A stretch of DNA of 64,000 nt from Pomphorhynchus laevis (GCA_012934845.2 WNNJ02000563.1:1-64000); one strand, 5' to 3'. Positions 41,255 through 52,391 are shown, numbered from the stretch's first letter. Notes: a model not told the origin generated them from the letters alone. Translations and numbers: made by a program.

Positions 41255-43630
41255 ACTCAAGTTATCTTCTAATTGTAATAAATTTCCGAATTTCAAGAAA
41301 GCCGATTATTCCACTGTTATAACTCTTCTCTCAATGAAGAGTTATGGGACTCTTTATTGTTATGGGACTTTTTCCGAAATACTTTACTTTCAATATTATT
41401 GGCACATACACCTGTATGCTCTATTCGAAAAAGACTGAAGCATCCTGTATGGGTGGATGCGTCCCTACGATCTCTTCTAGTAAAACAAGATCGCGCCTTC
41501 CTGGATTTCAAACGGGGTATTAGATCTTTCTCATCATACAAGGTTATTAGAAATATAGTCACTTTGATTAAACGAAGTAAACGTCATACCTATATTACTA
41601 GTATGTGTAAGTCCTTTAATCAGAATTCTCGAAATATATTTAGTTTTATTCGTGGTCAGAGATATTCTCAATGAGATTCGTTTAGCTTAATAAACTCAGA
41701 GGAAAATTCTATCAATAATTGATAGAATTCTATCAATAATTGAGCGAAATTGCAGAAGCATTTACAGATCACTATGGACTTCCTAGCGTATCGAGTCCTT
41801 CAAATGATAGCGACCAGTTACTTTCATCTGATGTTATAGATCACCCTATATTATCCAGTGTCGAATTCTCTGTTCTGGATGTATTCGATGAGCTTAGAAA
41901 ATCACAACCTTTGTCCATTAGTGGTCCTGATAATATATCATCGATCGTATTGCGAGAGGCTGCATCAGCACTATGCTTTCCGCTTTGGCTTATTTACCGT
42001 TGCTCCATAGATTCAGGAATTTTACCTTTTGAGTGGAAAAAAGCCACCATTAAGCCCATTTTCAAGAAAGGTTCAAGATCTGCTGCTTGGAATTATAGAC
42101 CAGTGAGCCTGACTTGTGAGGCATGCAAGATTCTGGAAAAGCTAATTTTGCGCTCTCTGACATCATACATAGAAAAACATTGTATTCTAAATGTTCATCA
42201 ACATGGTTTCCGACATGGGTCGTCCACTACTACTAATTTAGTTAGTGCACGGGCTAGTTGGTGTGATTCCTTGAAGGTTGGACACGGAGTTGATATTCTG
42301 TTTTTCGATTTATCAAAGGCCTTCGATAGGGTCAATCATACCATTTTAATTAGTAAATTATTTGATGTGTGGGCATTAGAGGTAGTATCCTTCGATGGTT
42401 AAGTTGTTTCCTCAAAGATAAGTTATTTGAGGTGAATGTTAAAAACACTTTATCCCATTGGCAAACAATGTGGAGCGGCGTACCTCAAAATTCAGTCATA
42501 AGTCCTACTCTGTTCAAAATATATGTCAATGACATATGTCATGTCAATTGCTAATTTTCGATGCACGCCGATGATATCAAAATTTGGAATAGTATTCCGG
42601 CTTCATAACCGGCTTCAAAAGGACATAGATTTCATACACTCGTGGTGCAACTTACATGATCTTACTATTAACATAGAAAATACCTATCACATGCATTTAG
42701 GTCAGTTGATGTACTCCGGCTCGTACACTTTAGGCGGTGCTACCATTAAGAATGTGGGATCTCGGTATCATATTATCTAATAATCTGTCATCGGATCCTC
42801 ATGTAAGATATATTGTAAGCAAATGTCAACGCTTCCTAGGGCTACTACGAAGAACGCTAGGTTCAATAGATGTTGACTCATTTAGGGTGCTGTTCCCCTC
42901 GATTGTCCTTTCTCATATGCTATATGCTTCATCAGCAGTCTTTCCGAAATCTAAGGGTGATTTGCGTTTACTTGAGTGCATTCTCCGTAAAGCTAGCCAT
43001 ATGGTTTATTCTATTCGAGATATTCCCTACCCTCAGAGACTAGAAGTTCTAGGCATATGCGATGTTGAGACGTCCTTAATTAAAGCAGATTTGATGTTGG
43101 TGTGGAGGACACTGCACTCTTCTAAGCACGTTTTAAACCCTCTATTTACACTTTCTGCTAATGAAAATCTAGGAGGACACATGCTTATATTGGTATACAA
43201 ACTGGGACCGAAGCGGAACCGAGGTGATATAAGACATCAAATTGTCAAACATTGGAATAAATTACCATCTACTGTTGTTGAGGCCACACATGTATCAAAA
43301 TTGAAGAATTATCTTCGTGCTGAATTTCGCCTTGAATCCTAAATTGTTTCAGCTATTTTGTTGACTATTTTTTATTTCTCTCTCTTTTTAACTGTGATGC
43401 ACCCTGTTTTGAGCTTTGCTCTTTTGACGGTCAATGACATTTTAATGAAAGGGATTTTATTAATATCAATTAACATAAATTTTCACCTAGTTTCTAACCG
43501 TTTAACGTCAGTTGTTATGATTTATCATCTGCATTTAGTTGAGCGCGTCGAATGCCAGTGAATCTGGATTCCGCACCGTCAAAGAATGCGCGAACTTAAA
43601 ATGAATAAGGCGGTTAATGAATAATAATAA
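41255..43630 (+). mobile_element. LINE E, CR1-like, 5'-truncated
   Basis: About 2.4 kb on the plus strand: the end of the endonuclease-RT linker (HPVWVDASLRSLLVKQDRAF), the RT, the C-terminal domain, and a 3' UTR ending in AATAATAATAATC. The coding frame is broken at least four times (near 41680, 42390, 42550 and 42760). It ends where an A1 RT fragment starts. Confidence 0.82.
41357..43342 (+). pseudogene. LINE E ORF2 (RT) pseudogene
   Basis: Pieces in order: 41357-41674 is the linker, with IRGQRYSQ before the first break. Frame 41740-42402 has SGPDNISSIVLREA, WKKATIKPIFKKGSR, NYRPVSLTCEACKILEKLIL, HQHGFRHGSSTTTNLV and ILFFDLSKAFDRVNH. Frame 42369-42554 has GVPQNSVISPTLFKIYVND, with the usual GVPQGS changed to GVPQNS, and the region around 42560 reads FSMHADDIKIWN. 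Frame 42737-43342 has DLGIILSNNL, LRKASHMVYSIRDIPYPQRL and GHMLILVYKLG before a KHWNKLPSTVV end. An inactive CR1-type ORF2. Confidence 0.82.
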
Positions 43631-43639
43631 TCTATTCTG

Positions 43640-44123
43640 GGAAACAGAAAAGATGATATAATAACTTGACAAGAGCGGAAGTCGATCAGCCTACAAATGC
43701 AAAAATCACAAAGAAATAAGAAACAAGATTGAACTTTGTCATAAACAAAAGGTTCGAGTGAAAGTCAATTGTCGAAGTGAAAACTTAAGAAAATAAGATT
43801 GTCAATGATTGAAAGAATGATCGAATTAACAGATAAAATAGGTGGAGTTATGTCGAGGTGATGATGGATGATCTACACGGCAGAGGTAGCGAGATCGTGG
43901 ATACAAATATGATGCGAGTGAGGGTAGAGGAGGATATCATCATACTACATCATATGAAAGTTATAGTAACGAGTTATAGCAGACAAGTCGCCGAGATGGA
44001 AAAAAGAGAACCTCAAACAGAGCCTTATGGAACACTGTGAGAGATAAAGTGAACACGAAAAGAATGTTTGGAAAGATAAGATGTGAACATGGAACTGAGA
44101 AACCATAGTCGTGACGAAGCTGA
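43640..44123 (-). mobile_element. LINE A1 internal RT fragment (decayed)
   Basis: On the minus strand it reads RHDYGFSVPC, SQCSIRLCLRFSFFHLGDLS (the VPQGS...LGDLS region, decayed), YNFHMM-YDDILLYPHS (YADD region), then with stops FDNRLSLEPFV. It therefore corresponds to RT motifs B-D of A1. It is clearly older than A1a. LINE E truncates it on one side and an A1 tail on the other. Confidence 0.65.
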
Positions 44124-44124
44124 G

Positions 44125-44440
44125 TGTAATAATATATTTAATGTGGCAAATGCGTGACAGCTGCACGCTTACAAGCCTACTAACAAAAAAAGCCAGCAGA
44201 AGTCATACAGGTTTATTAAGAAATTGTTTAAATGACATCGGATTAGGCGGATAAAGCACGGCATTAATGTTGATTGGCGGATATGAATGGGCAGATGATT
44301 CCACGAGAGAGGAGCAGCCACAACGAAGGAGCGGAAGCCAAAAGAGGTAGAGTAGTTTGCAGCATATAAAAGAAGGGAATTACGGGAACGCAAGGAACAG
44401 TAAACAGGACGAGAATTGTCCAGAAAAGAAAGTTTGAGAG
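44125..44440 (-). mobile_element. LINE A1 3' fragment
   Basis: Minus-strand A1 end: LRSRNSLLLYAANYSTSFGF, RSFVVAAPLSWNHLPIHIRQ, a short UTR, and the 3' hairpin at 44180-44143 in the A1 form, followed by ATTAAATATATT. Confidence 0.85.
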
Positions 44441-44459
44441 TCGGATATAATGATCGTCA

Positions 44460-44960
44460 ATATCAAAAAATTGTAATTGTTACCCGATTACTAAGGACGA
44501 ATGTAATGGCCTTAAAAATATTTATCTCTTCACCACGAGACTAGTCCGTACTGTCAGATATTTAAATTGTCGTGATAGACTTAGATATTTATAAATACAT
44601 AGTTGCAATTTCATGTGGATTTGTGCTGATATGTGCCTCGTATGACAAATTTTGCATAATACGGATCATCATATGGGTCACTTTTTGAAATTGCGGGATC
44701 AGCATTAACTACGCAGACATTCGTTAATACTTGATACAATACACATATGTCACATCAGTATCTCACTCTTTGCTCAGAATTGTATCGGTATGGAATAAAC
44801 TTTCAGACACGACCGTTAACTCTGGTAATATTCATGCCTTCAAGCTGGAGCTTGATAGAGATTTGGTCAAGATAATTGTGATCTACGAATTTTTACTTTC
44901 ATTTTAAATATTGATTTCTTATGATCAACTTATAGTCTTTAATTCCTAACATTGTCTGTA
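44460..44960 (+). mobile_element. CR1-like C-terminal remnant
   Basis: A decayed plus-strand stretch: NIYLFTTRLVRTVRYLNCRD, then SLLRIVSVWNKLSDTTVNSG and AFKLELDRDL. This is the WN.LP..VV...FK..LD ending of CR1 ORF2 proteins. A UTR-like AT-rich sequence follows. Confidence 0.6.
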
Positions 44961-45074
44961 ATAAACAATTTATATAGTAATTATTGAATAAATAATTTTA
45001 AATTAAAACAAGTGCTTAGAACATAATAAATAAAATCCAGAAGTTTAATAACTGAATAAACAGTATTTAAAAAA

Positions 45075-46585
45075 AAGATTTATTTTAAAGTGGCAAATGC
45101 GTGCCAGCGCACGCGTACATGACCACAACAAAAGAAGACTGTGAATCAGGTGTCGAGAAGGTGTGAACGGAGGAGGTGTGAACGGAGGAGGTGTTTGAAT
45201 GTGATAAAGGAGGGGGCGCGGCGGACGTCGAGAGGGAGTTGATTCCAGGCGAGTGAGGCGGCGACGAGGAAGGATCGGAGACCATAGTTGTTGGAGTAAT
45301 TAGGAACGTGGAGTAAGAGGGTATGACAAGAACGAAGCGAAAACGAGGTGTGGCGAGTATCGTCTAAGAAAGGAAGGTTGATGAACGATGGGGAGCCGAC
45401 AGCGATGAGACGAAAAGTAACGAGAAGAAGGCGGAGTTTGATGAGGATGTGAATGGTGGGCCAGGAGAGTTGGGCAAAATATGTGGATGTGTGGTCGAAG
45501 CGGCTGAGACGAAAGAGCACTTGAACGGCAGTGTTGATTATTCGTTGTAGGCGTAGGATGATGGATTTTGGAGAATTGGCGAAAAGGCTAAGGCAGTAAT
45601 CGATTCTAGGGAAAAGAAACGATGAAAGAAGAGACATACAAGAACGGAAGTCGATAAGGGGGGCGGATACTGCGGATGTCACGGAGAATTAAGTTAGATG
45701 AGCGGACCTTGCCACGGATAAAGGGTTTAAGGGAAAGGTGATCATCGAAATGGAAGCCTAAGAAAGTGAGATTGTGGACTATGGGGATGATCGATGAGGC
45801 AAAATATACAGTGGGAGGAGATATGTTTGGTTTAAGGGGAAGGATCCACATTATTTTGGACTTTTCGGGGTTTAGAACGAGATGGAGAGACGTTTGTAGA
45901 TAGAAGAAAGACAGTTTGAGGCAGAAATGCTTATATCGTGCATGCGATGTGCGGGTGCATGAGCATACATTAGAATGTCATCGGCGTATTGCATGACGTT
46001 AAAGGAGTAAGGTTTAATAAACAGAGAGAGATCGCCAAGCAGAAGAGAGAAAAGCAGGGGTTGGGACTGAACCTTGTGGGATTCCGCAAAAAATAGGGAT
46101 GGGAGGGGAGGATGATGAATTAGAACAGACGCGAAAGGAACGGTCGGATAGATATAAGGCGAACCAAGCTACGGAGGAGGAAGAAAAGCCGTAATCATAA
46201 CGAAGGCGAGAAAGGAGGACAGAGTGGTCGACAATGTCGAATGCGGAGGAGAGGTCGAGTGAGATCAGAACACTATATAGAGCCTTGTCTCGAGAAATGA
46301 GTAAGTCGTTGTACACTTTTATGCATGCGATTTCTGTCGAGTGATTAGAGCGGAAAGCGGATTGGAAAGGAGGGTACAGATTGGATGAGGAGAGATAAGC
46401 GTTGATTTGTATTAAGATGAGGCGTTCTAAGAGCTTAGAAAGAGTAGGGAGTAGTGAAATGTGGCGACAGCTAGAATGAAAAGAGGGGTCGAGCGATTGT
46501 TTCTTAAGGAGGGAACGAACGAATGCGGATTTCCAGTATACAGGGAAGATACGATGAAGGCGATGAAGGCGATTCTTCATCATCG
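45075..46585 (-). mobile_element. LINE A2b, 5'-truncated
   Basis: Minus-strand A2 copy from the RT to the 3' hairpin (45126-45090). Open pieces are 46583-46014 (RT, with VYWKSAFVRSLLKKQSLDP, SDFQ-type FQSAFRSNHSTEIACIK, SLDLSSAFDIVDHSVLL and FCGIPQGS), 45851-45606 (WILPLKPNISPPTVYF) and 45682-45146 (RIDYCLSLFANSPKS to SFLVAASLAWNQLPLDV). At least three frame changes. It closely resembles A2a. Its 5' end meets LINE A1b at a 15-bp perfect inverted repeat. Confidence 0.85.
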
Positions 46586-46608
46586 CTGAAGGTGATGATG
46601 AAGAATCG
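46570..46608. repeat. 15-bp perfect inverted repeat at the A1b/A2b junction
   Basis: CGATTCTTCATCATC and GATGATGAAGAATCG flank a 9-base loop exactly where A1b sequence stops and A2b begins. Confidence 0.9.
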
Positions 46609-46650
46609 AGTGATCTACGATGTCAAAAGCAGACGATAGATCAAGAGAAA

Positions 46651-47817
46651 CTATGACACTACATAATTTATGATCGCGCAATATGAGTAAGTCGTTATAA
46701 ACTTTAAAACAGGCAATTTCGGTAGAGTAAATTGAGCGAAAAGCGGTGTGGAAGGGATGAAATAAGTTGGAGAAAAAGAGATATGTATTAACTTGCTTGA
46801 GAATGAGACGCTCAAGGAGTTTAGAGAGTGTTGGGAGAAGTGAGATAGGACAGTACGAAGATTGTAGTGAGGAGTCGAGAAATTGCTTTTTGATGAGAGG
46901 ACGAACAGTGGCGCATTTCCAGATGGAAGGAAATGTACGGCTACGGATGACGAGTTGAACAATGTGGTTAGGAAGGGTAAGATAGAGGAGCAGATATTTT
47001 TAAGGAAGTGAGTGGGAATTGGGTCAGAAGGAGAGGTTTTATTGGGTAATGACAGCAGAACCGAAGAAACTTCATCAGACGAAACGGGAAGAAGGTGGAA
47101 TAGTTCTGGGAGGGAAGTATTTAAAGAGAAGAGTGGGTACAAGGGGGCTACGGGTAGTAGGGAAAGTAAATTAGATAGCTTAGTTTGTAGATAAGAAGAA
47201 AATTCATCAGGATTTATATTACAAGAAGTAGATGATCGTGAAAGAATTGAGTTTAAGATTTTCCAATGAGATTTAGAGTTGGAAGATGACTCGAGTTGAT
47301 TTCGCCAAAAGATAGTACGTTTAGTACGTATAAGAATAAGATATGAACGGCGTAGAGAAAAGTAGGAATCACGGAGATTTGGAGGGAGTGAGTTGGGAGA
47401 ACGTTTAAGAAAACGATTATACACACGAAAAGAGTGACGGAGTCGACGCTTAGAAAGACTACAGTCAGAATCGAACCAGAGAGCATGGCGCAAGCGCTGA
47501 GAGCGTCGGAGTTGACTAGGCAGAAGTTTATTGATGATAGACATAAGTTCAGAATCAAACAGAATGCAGAGATCATCAGGAGAGAGAGTTAAGAGGAAGT
47601 GAAAATAGTGAAGAATTGAGTAAGGATGTGCAGAGAATAGGGATATCGAGTAGTTTCCAGGGTCGACTTGGTGTGGATATTGGTGGAGGCGGAGAAGGAG
47701 GATGGGGACGAGTAAGAGTAAGAGTGACAAGGAAATGATCGGACAAACCGGGATCAGTAATTGACAAGGAAGTATAGTCATTGAAGCAGATAGGGACATC
47801 AAGGATGTCGAGAGCAC
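46651..47817 (-). pseudogene. LINE A1b ORF2, N-terminal RT region
   Basis: The frame overlaps the end of the endonuclease and reads SPDDLCILFDSELMSIINKL, ALWFDSDCSLSKRRLRHS, LRDSYFSLRRSYLILIRTKR, KTSPSDPIPTHFLKNI. A frame change near 46920 follows. In the shifted frame it continues to SLDLSSAFDIVDHSIL (motif A) before the junction. Motifs B and C are missing. Confidence 0.78.
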
Positions 47818-48439
47818 CGCCGAGAATATGAGTTGGGCTTGTTGAAAGTAATTTATAGTTAAAATCAGAAAAAAGATTAGTTAAAGTGATAGAGTCAGGG
47901 TCAGACGGGCGATCAAGACGAATGTTAAAGTCCCCGAGAACAAAAGAAGGAGTATAAGACAAGGAACAGTGAGACATAAGATCTGCAAGTTCGGTAAATA
48001 AGATACTTGAGGGGGCAACTGAACCTGGACGGTATACAATCACAAGTTCCAGAGGGAAAGGAGTTGATAATCTGCATATGAGTAATTCGAACAAGGTGTA
48101 ACGGATGTTAACGTTAATTTTACGTAAAGACATTGGGTGACGAGCAATGGCAACTATACCGCCATGGTTAAAATCAGTAGATGTATGAGAGGCAATTGGA
48201 CGAGCTGATTCAACTAAAGAACAACCAGAGCGACATAGACGACGAATAGCAAGATCGTCGGAGTCACAATGCCAGGATTCGGTAATGCAGAGAATATCGA
48301 TAGATAATTGATCGAAGATATCAAGGAGCATATCAGCTTTATGAAGAATGGAGCGAGTGTTGAATAGACTAAGACGAAAAGTGTGCTTAGGAGCGAGATC
48401 GACTAGCGAAGAAGACAAGTGGGAGAGATGGGACGCCAT
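47576..48439 (-). CDS. LINE A1b ORF2 endonuclease
   Basis: A 287-codon open frame from an ATG at 48439, which lies within the end of ORF1 (overlap 37 bp). It holds the whole nuclease: FRLSLFNTRSILHKADML, ITESWHCDSDD, FNHGGIVAIARHP, IVYRPGSVAPS, VLGDFNIRLDRPSD, ILGGALDILD and ITDPGLSDHFLVT. The catalytic E, D, N and the SDH ending are all present. It stops near 47576 shortly before the RT frame, probably through an indel, since A1a has SPDDLCILFDSEL continuing here. Confidence 0.82.
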   Translation of the reverse strand: MASHLSHLSSSLVDLAPKHTFRLSLFNTRSILHKADMLLDIFDQLSIDILCITESWHCDSDDLAIRRLCRSGCSLVESARPIASHTSTDFNHGGIVAIARHPMSLRKINVNIRYTLFELLICRLSTPFPLELVIVYRPGSVAPSSILFTELADLMSHCSLSYTPSFVLGDFNIRLDRPSDPDSITLTNLFSDFNYKLLSTSPTHILGGALDILDVPICFNDYTSLSITDPGLSDHFLVTLTLTRPHPPSPPPPISTPSRPWKLLDIPILCTSLLNSSLFSLPLNSLS

Positions 48440-49766
48440 CGAATTTTTGGCCTTGTGTGTACAACGTGAAAATTTCCATTGATTTGACGTATAGATAAGG
48501 ATGACTCGCCGTTTGTTTCACGTCGATGTTTCTCAATGCGAGCTAAATTGAGCTGGGCAATATCAGAAGGGGAGCGGTCAGGAAAGATACGACTAGTAGA
48601 CGAAGTGGTAAGAAGTTTAAAACGTTGGGAAAGTACCAAGGATGCATGTGAACTATGTCGGAAAACAATGTTTAGGAGTGGAGGACTGAGATGATTGGAT
48701 TTAGTGGATTTGTTTAAACGGATCAAAGATACAGGAGCGATATTATTGAAGAGGGATGGATTATTATTATTAGGAAGAATGGTTGCTAGGATAGACCTGA
48801 AAGCAGATACATCATCATCGAGGCGACATTGAGGAGAAGCAGATTCGGAAACCTTTAAATTAGATATGATAATGCATCGATCGCGCGAAGGAAAACGATT
48901 ACGTAGTGGTGGACGGAAAGACCTGGTAGCAGTAGAGGCAGAAGAGCAGCTAAACGTGGGAATTACAGGGTTGCTAAGTGAAGATTTTAGATAGTTTGGA
49001 GCATGTGTGACAGGAGTGGAGTGTTGAATCGGTTGATCGGAGATGATTTTGACGGAAGGATGTAAATTATTGATAGGTGATACGGTTGGAGCATGTGTGA
49101 CAGAAGTGGATTGCTGAATAGGTTGAACGGAGATGTTACTGGAGATAATTTTGACAGAAGGATGTAAATTATTGAGAAGTGATACGGTAGAGGTAGAGTA
49201 GGGAGTCCGTGAAGAGAAGAAAGAAGTATGAGATGTATTTAGATGTGGGGATAATAGGAAAAATGAGGTACGAGATGAAGGCCTTTACTGTTTGCATTGT
49301 TAGGAAGATGAAGATTAAGGGAAGCTTTATCCGTAGTTAAAGGATTGTGTGTGAGAAGTTTCAAGAACGGGTTTCATAGATGACGAAGGAGTTAGTAAGC
49401 AAACGGATGACGACGATAGATTGGAAGATATGTTGTCGTTTGTTGATGTTCAATGTATAACAGCGGTCTGAGTCGACTGAGATATATCATCAAGTTTATT
49501 TATTGAGCACAAATCTGTTTTGTTAGCGTTCAGAACGTCTCCATCGTTTGAGTGGTCATTCTTCATTAGCTTACCTACGAGGGCAGCACAACAGAAGCCG
49601 CAGAGGAAATTTCGATTTGAAACGTTGTCCTCGTCAGTGAAAGGAATGGCAACGTGAGTCCAAACATTGCAGTTCTTGTTGTCTCATCCAATTTGTTTTT
49701 CGATGTAAGCTTCCTTGACGGACTTGAGTTGCTGGCGACATTTTTAGTTAGCTTTCTCTTTGCCAT
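48403..49766 (-). pseudogene. LINE A1b ORF1 (broken)
   Basis: The N-terminal frame starts MAKRKLTKNVASN at 49766. In a neighbouring frame the small module reads NCNVWTHVAIPF...FLCGFCC. The middle carries the same duplicated segment as A1a (about 49000-49190). The last frame (48726-48403) has VLSQRFKLLTTSSTSRIFPD, LARIEKHRRETNGESSLSIR and FHVVHTRPKIRWRPI. Several frame changes separate these parts. Confidence 0.7.
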
Positions 49767-49840
49767 AATAAAATGCTAATTAGTTAGTTATAAACAAGAA
49801 TGTTTGAACTCCGTTAGTCTGCAAGTCGTTAGTTGTAAGT

Positions 49841-49993
49841 AGCGAGCGGATGTCGTCGATGGTTGTCGATAATTGTCAAGCGGATGGTTGTCGTTAGTTG
49901 TCGTCGAAGGTTGTCGTTGGTTGTCGTCGAAGATTGTAGTTTGATTGTTTTACAATCTTGGTGGACAAGATTTTCCGCGAGCGAAGCGAGCGG
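49841..49993. repeat. GGTTGTCG-type repeats between two AGCGAGCGG motifs (A1b 5' region)
   Basis: AGCGAGCGG (49841-49849) is followed by 46 bp identical to 33547-33592, then by degenerate GGTTGTCGTC repeats to about 49935. An imperfect copy of ATTGTAGTTTGA with its inverse follows, and then the full 19-mer CCGCGAGCGAAGCGAGCGG (49975-49993). Confidence 0.75.
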
Positions 49994-49999
49994 ACCTGA

Positions 50000-50145
50000 A
50001 ATTGTATTTACTTTAGATTGTATGTTTATTAGAAACCAAAATTTTTTTACGTGTTCTTTTTTGATGTTCTTTTTTTGTTTGTTAGTGGTCATGTAAGCGT
50101 GCATTTTGCACGCATGTGCCACGTTAAATAAATTATTGTATTATT
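50000..50145 (+). mobile_element. Family A tail-only insertion
   Basis: A T-rich lead, the hairpin at 50085-50122 with loop ATTTT (GCGTGC-ATTTT-GCACGC), and TTAAATAAATTATT. Little or no coding sequence precedes it. Confidence 0.8.
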
Positions 50146-50149
50146 ATTC

Positions 50150-50815
50150 CATTTCGATGGTCACCTTTTCCTTAAACTCTTCGTCCGTGACAAGGTCCGC
50201 TCGTCTAACTTAATTATCCGTGAGATATGCCGTTTCCGCCATTTATTGACTTCCGTTCTTGTATGTATCTTCTATTATCGCTCTCTTCCCTAAAATCGCT
50301 TACTGTCTCAGCCTTTTCGCCAATTCTCCAAAATCCATCATCCTACCCCTACAACGCATCATCAACTCCGTCGTTCAACCATCATACGTCTCCGTCGCTT
50401 CGATCACACATACACATATCTTACCCAACTCTCCTCGCCCACCATCCACATCCGCTTCTAATTCCGCATTTTTCTCGTAACTTTTCGTCTCATCTCTGTC
50501 GGCTCCCTACCGTTCATCAACATCCTTTTATTAGACGACACTCTTCCCACCTCTATATTGCTGCTTTCCCATAATTCTCTCTTACTTCACGTTTCCAATT
50601 ACTTTAACAACTACGGTCTCCGATCCTTATTCGTCGCCGCCTCACTCACCTAGAATCAGTCCCTCTCGATGTCCGCCGCGCGTCTTCTTTTATCACATTC
50701 AAATACCGCCTCCGTTCCCACCTTCTCGACACATGATTTAGATTTTTTTATTTTCTTCGTGGTCATTTAAGCGTGCTTCAGCACGCATTTGCCACGTAAA
50801 AATAAATCTATTTTT
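50150..50815 (+). mobile_element. LINE A2 3' fragment
   Basis: Plus-strand A2 end, starting near the KPFVRDKVRSS region. It continues across several frame changes: RSCMYLLLSLSS, SLFANSPKSIILPLQRIINS, PSFINILLLDDTL-like, and NYFNNYGLRS, with the hairpin at 50759-50795 (loop TTCA) and AAAAATAAATC. It joins LINE G in the middle of G's YADD motif. Confidence 0.82.
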
Positions 50816-50821
50816 TATATC

Positions 50822-51682
50822 TTAACATTGTCCGCATTCAACGACACTAGAACGAATTACAGATGGAAGATTATTGATATAGACAATAAAAAGTGATGAG
50901 ATACCAGCACCCTGTGGAACGCCGGAATTAATAGCGAATGAGGTGGCTATATTTGCACCTACATGTACTCTAAAAGAGTGTGAACTTAAGTAATTTGCAA
51001 TCCAGGCGGCATGCATTGGACAAACACTAAGGGACATCAAGTTGTGAATGAGATGATTATGCGGAACTGAATCGAAAGCATGAAATGAATCTACAAAAGG
51101 TATATCGAATTTAGCTCGTCTATCTAATGAAGACTGACATGAGTTGGAAGAAACCTAAAGGTTACTTATTGTTGATCGATTTGATCTGAATCCGTGATAT
51201 GAGTTAGTGACTTTATTGTTGCTTTCCAAATAAAATATGTTTTTGACTATTAGCTTTTCAAGCAACTTACAAATAATACATGCCAAGGTAACTGTGCGAT
51301 AGTTCTTACCCACTTGTCGATCTTCCTTTTTATACACTGGAACGACAACGGACTCTTTCCAATGTGAAGGAATTCGAGATTGGAGAATAGAAAACTGGAA
51401 TATAAGGAAAACATACGAATATATTTAAGGACAAATTTTTGTTCAAAAGAATTGCGGGAAGTCCGTCCGGACTGCAGCGGTGTTCGGTTTTAGTTTACAG
51501 AGAAGCTGCAAAACATCATCAGCACAAAGCGACATATTATATCGATCGAATGCTTCTGAACCCTTTTCTGATTCAGAACTACACGATGTCGGTGAAGAGC
51601 AAAAAATCGATGTGAACTCCTGGGCAGATAAGTTTGCCACGACACAATTACACCTGACCTCGCTTTCAGAATCATCCTTCAA
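50822..51682 (-). pseudogene. LINE G RT fragments
   Basis: Three short frames: 51682-51443 (FTSIFCSSPTSCSSESEKGS, DDVLQLLCKLKPNTA), 51337-51155 (GKNYRTVTLACIICKLLEKL, NSYHGFRSNRSTISNL), and 51040-50822 (AWIANYLSSHSFRVHVG, FAINSGVPQGAGISSLFIVY). They correspond to the RT0-RT5 region of a CR1-like enzyme. Motif A lies in the decayed gap between the second and third. Confidence 0.72.
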
Positions 51683-51689
51683 CGATACT

Positions 51690-52390
51690 AGTGGAATATT
51701 GGAGCCCCTGATTTTGCGAACTCAACTTCTCCTCAAACTGACGACGCTTCTTTCTCTTGAGAGTTATAAATCTATTCCTAATTTGTTTGAAAGACTCATA
51801 AGATAGTTGTCCACAACGATATGAAATCTACACACGATTACGTGCGGGTAAATGATACCGGAAAAGCTTATCACATAAAAGATAAACTTACCTAAGTGTT
51901 TTTATCTCGGGAAAATGCAATATCAGTAAGTTATAGGGTGTGCTTTCAAAATCATTTCAAGCCTCGTCAATTACGCATATATACGGATCTGACCATCTAA
52001 CCAGTTTTAATCTGTACATAATTGCGTCGAAATCGGTTTTCCAGAAATCCAAAGACTTACCCTGCAAAGGACTGGCCTACGTTAAATTGTGGACGCATGT
52101 AAATAAAAAACAGTACACAATGATCGCACATCCCCAATCCTGAAAGATAATTTATGTGAGTAATATCAGACTTAAACGAAGACAAGACCATGTTTAGCTG
52201 GGCAGGATACTGGCTAGCGAAACGGGTTGCCTCGCGTGCATGCTAATGCAGACAACAGTTGTATAGAGCACTCAATAAAACCGAGTCCGATTCAATGCGA
52301 CTAGCATACGAAAAAAGTTCAAATCTGTTGAGGAAATATTCAGATTTCCTAAGATTAGACATTTTTTCTGTTGATAATATAGCAAAATAA
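51690..52390. other. Decayed middle of LINE G, no clear feature
   Basis: This should hold the end of the endonuclease and the linker, but I cannot recognise either. A 67-residue plus-strand frame (51940-52143) shows no family. Confidence 0.35.
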
Positions 52391-52391
52391 G

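Larger units (their letters stand above)
46610..49770 (-). mobile_element. LINE A1b, 3'-truncated
   Basis: Minus-strand A1 copy with ORF1 (49766 to about 48403, several breaks), ORF2 endonuclease (48439-47576) and the RT up to about motif A (47817-46610). It lacks the rest of the RT and the 3' tail, which are replaced by A2b in the same orientation. Similarity to A1a is high over the endonuclease and RT, but ORF1 is more decayed. Confidence 0.85.

Noticed and set aside
43858-44040. 60-residue plus-strand frame
   Set aside because: Antisense to a decayed A1 RT fragment (YDDILLY and RHDYGF motifs on the minus strand).
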